A stretch of 7,733 nt of DNA from Candidatus Omnitrophota bacterium (GTDB taxonomy: Bacteria; Omnitrophota; 4484-213). Position 1 is the first letter of the stretch. Every line of letters begins with the position of its first letter. Below are positions 7,217 to 7,733 of the stretch, piece by piece. Made by a program: the position numbers and the translations under genes. The notes under the pieces were generated by a model. The model was not told where the DNA came from and ran no database searches. It worked only from the letters and a program-made list of their open reading frames with translations. The stretch covers positions 1-7,733 of the forward strand of contig DAOWIN010000048.1 of NCBI GenBank assembly GCA_030640885.1, given 5' to 3'.

Positions 7217-7232
7217 CTGGTAACTGGTAACT
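7217..7232. repeat. 7-bp repeat CTGGTAA, two copies plus CT
   Basis: CTGGTAA units at 7217 and 7224 are followed by CTTTCTTT. The array within lpxK (6831-6860) has the unit CTGGTGA and ends in the similar CTTTCTTT. Both are preceded by a CTTCTT-containing pyrimidine stretch. This indicates two members of the same dispersed repeat family, one intergenic and one coding. Confidence 0.75.
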
Positions 7233-7250
7233 TTCTTTATCGGGCTTGGG

Positions 7251-7550
7251 TTATGAAGTTGCAGCATTGTCGCAACCTGTGGCATCTGCTGTCTCCGAAT
7301 GCGCCTCCCTGCAATTAGCTTCACTTGAACAAGCCTCCGGAACCATATCATTCATGGCACCTGCACTCTGACTACACACCCCCATCACGGCCATCTCGGG
7401 ATTCAATTTCACTCTGGTGATTGTCGGTTTCACCCATTTCTTCTTTTTCTTAGGTATTTCTTTTCCTTGCTTCTCTGCTCCCCCCTTTATCTCTTTTTCA
7501 CTTCCCTCTTTTTCCTTCTCCACATTTTCCTTCATCTCTTTCTCCTCCAT
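7251..7550 (-). CDS. Small Cys-containing protein, candidate RiPP precursor peptide
   Basis: A 99-residue protein that I do not recognise as a named family. Residues 1-38 are almost all Lys and Glu, ending in a KKKKK run. Residues ~37-59 form a motif of the type KKWVKPTITRVKLNP followed by E-x-AV-x2-VC. This resembles the conserved leader segments of small precursor peptides bound by PqqD-like recognition domains (W/Y-x-KP-x-I-x2-V-x-L-x-PE-x-AV). Residues 59-99 form a Ser/Thr/Ala-rich tail with four cysteines (59, 74, 80, 93) that could be the modified core. No signal peptide or lipobox is visible. The ATG at 7550 is chosen because AAGGAGGG (7556-7563) lies 5 nt before it; a GTG at 7604 would extend the frame by 18 residues but lacks such a site. 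By hand count, 7261-7400 is about 56% GC, well above the AT-rich neighbours. No modifying enzyme or exporter is visible in the window. The gene is likely real; the RiPP role is a hypothesis. Confidence 0.7.
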   Translation of the reverse strand: MEEKEMKENVEKEKEGSEKEIKGGAEKQGKEIPKKKKKWVKPTITRVKLNPEMAVMGVCSQSAGAMNDMVPEACSSEANCREAHSETADATGCDNAATS

Positions 7551-7555
7551 AATTT

Positions 7556-7563
7556 CCCTCCTT
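7556..7563 (-). promoter_or_regulatory. Strong Shine-Dalgarno site of the precursor gene
   Basis: AAGGAGGG on the minus strand lies 5 nt upstream of the ATG at 7550. It is the best ribosome binding site in the window and decides the start of the 99-residue protein against the longer GTG-started frame. It lies 6 nt after the outer arm of the inverted repeat at 7570-7632, so folding of that structure could affect its access. Confidence 0.8.
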
Positions 7564-7569
7564 TTACCC

Positions 7570-7632
7570 ACTTCCACCTCATTTCTAACGCATTTTACTT
7601 GCACGCCATAAGTGCAAGTGGTAGGTGGAAGT
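7570..7632 (-). promoter_or_regulatory. Nested inverted repeat in the leader of the precursor gene
   Basis: The outer arms are perfect 10-mers, ACTTCCACCT (7570-7579) and AGGTGGAAGT (7623-7632). The inner arms are perfect 8-mers, ACTTGCAC (7597-7604) and GTGCAAGT (7612-7619), around a 7-nt loop. In the transcript the 3-nt and 17-nt segments between the stems form an asymmetric internal loop. The structure ends just before the Shine-Dalgarno site. It matches no riboswitch class that I recognise. It could be a translational control element, a protein operator or a small palindromic repeat. Confidence 0.6.
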
Positions 7633-7653
7633 AAGGTTTTTTCCTTTCTTCCC

Positions 7654-7681
7654 TAATTCCTCTCCCCTAACTCCTAATTCC
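7654..7681. repeat. Degenerate 7-bp TAATTCC array
   Basis: Four consecutive 7-mers: TAATTCC (7654), TCTCCCC (7661), TAACTCC (7668) and TAATTCC (7675). It lies in the presumed 5' leader of the precursor gene, between the candidate promoter and the inverted repeat. A similar short remnant is found at 7163-7177. Confidence 0.55.
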
Positions 7682-7693
7682 TTTCTCTTTTCC

Positions 7694-7702
7694 ATTTTAC
7701 CA
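7694..7702 (-). promoter_or_regulatory. Candidate extended -10 promoter for the precursor gene
   Basis: On the minus strand the sequence reads TGGTAAAAT, an extended -10 (TGn followed by TAAAAT, five of six matches to TATAAT). A weak -35 candidate, TTAGAA, lies 18 nt upstream (7718-7723), with three of six consensus matches. A start about 7 nt downstream would give a leader of roughly 135 nt carrying the TAATTCC array, the nested inverted repeat and the ribosome binding site. AT-rich sequence often gives such matches by chance. Confidence 0.35.
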
Positions 7703-7733
7703 TATAAAACCCTATTTTTCTAATCAATTCCAA

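Noticed and set aside
7251..7550. Precursor read as a lipoprotein because of a Cys after a short hydrophobic stretch
   Set aside because: The residue before Cys59 is Val, the hydrophobic stretch is only about five residues, and it sits in mid-protein, so there is no lipobox or signal peptide.
7551..7604. Longer start (GTG at 7604) for the small precursor
   Set aside because: It would translate through the inverted repeat and the strong Shine-Dalgarno site, and it has no ribosome binding site of its own; the ATG at 7550 fits much better.
7417..7611. Plus-strand 64-residue frame rich in Phe and Ser
   Set aside because: It is the reverse image of the Lys/Glu-rich coding strand of the precursor gene, with no ribosome binding site.

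Overview
The window is AT-rich, and every gene I can support is on the minus strand, so transcription runs from right to left. It holds late lipid A and lipopolysaccharide-core type genes: an lpxK homologue, a lipid A late acyltransferase and several glycosyltransferases. This points to an outer-membrane (Gram-negative) bacterium. The frequent protein fusions and the short 7-bp and 9-bp tandem repeats between and inside genes remind me of uncultivated lineages such as Omnitrophota (OP3). That placement is an inference from style and recall, not something the sequence proves.

Layout, in transcription order. At 7733-7551 there is a leader region with a candidate extended -10 promoter, a degenerate TAATTCC repeat, a nested inverted repeat and a strong ribosome binding site. 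At 7550-7251 there is a 99-residue, Cys-containing small protein with the look of a peptide natural product (RiPP) precursor. At 7250-7156 lie a short GGTAACT repeat, a 13-bp hairpin that may end the precursor transcript, and a TAATTCC-like remnant. Then come four tightly overlapping genes: lpxK (7155-6046), an acyltransferase fused to an ELM1-like domain (6077-4137), a GT4-GT9 double glycosyltransferase (4140-2020), and a polytopic GT-C type glycosyltransferase with C-terminal TPRs (2030-261). Two abutting 9-bp tandem arrays fill 160-260. The start of a family 2 glycosyltransferase (143-1) runs off the left edge.

How the genes fit together. LpxK would add the 4'-phosphate to the lipid A disaccharide. 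The LpxL/LpxM-like domain would add a secondary acyl chain. The GT4, GT9 and ELM1-like domains are GT-B fold type domains suited to adding core sugars on the cytoplasmic face. The GT2 gene may make a lipid-linked sugar, and the GT-C membrane protein could use such a donor; this last link is inference. Overlaps of 32, 4 and 11 nt indicate one translationally coupled operon.

The most interesting points are the orphan RiPP-like precursor with its structured leader, two consecutive domain fusions in the operon, and a 7-bp minisatellite that has become coding sequence inside lpxK while a related copy sits in the intergenic region just upstream. No tRNA, rRNA, transposase or CRISPR array was seen.
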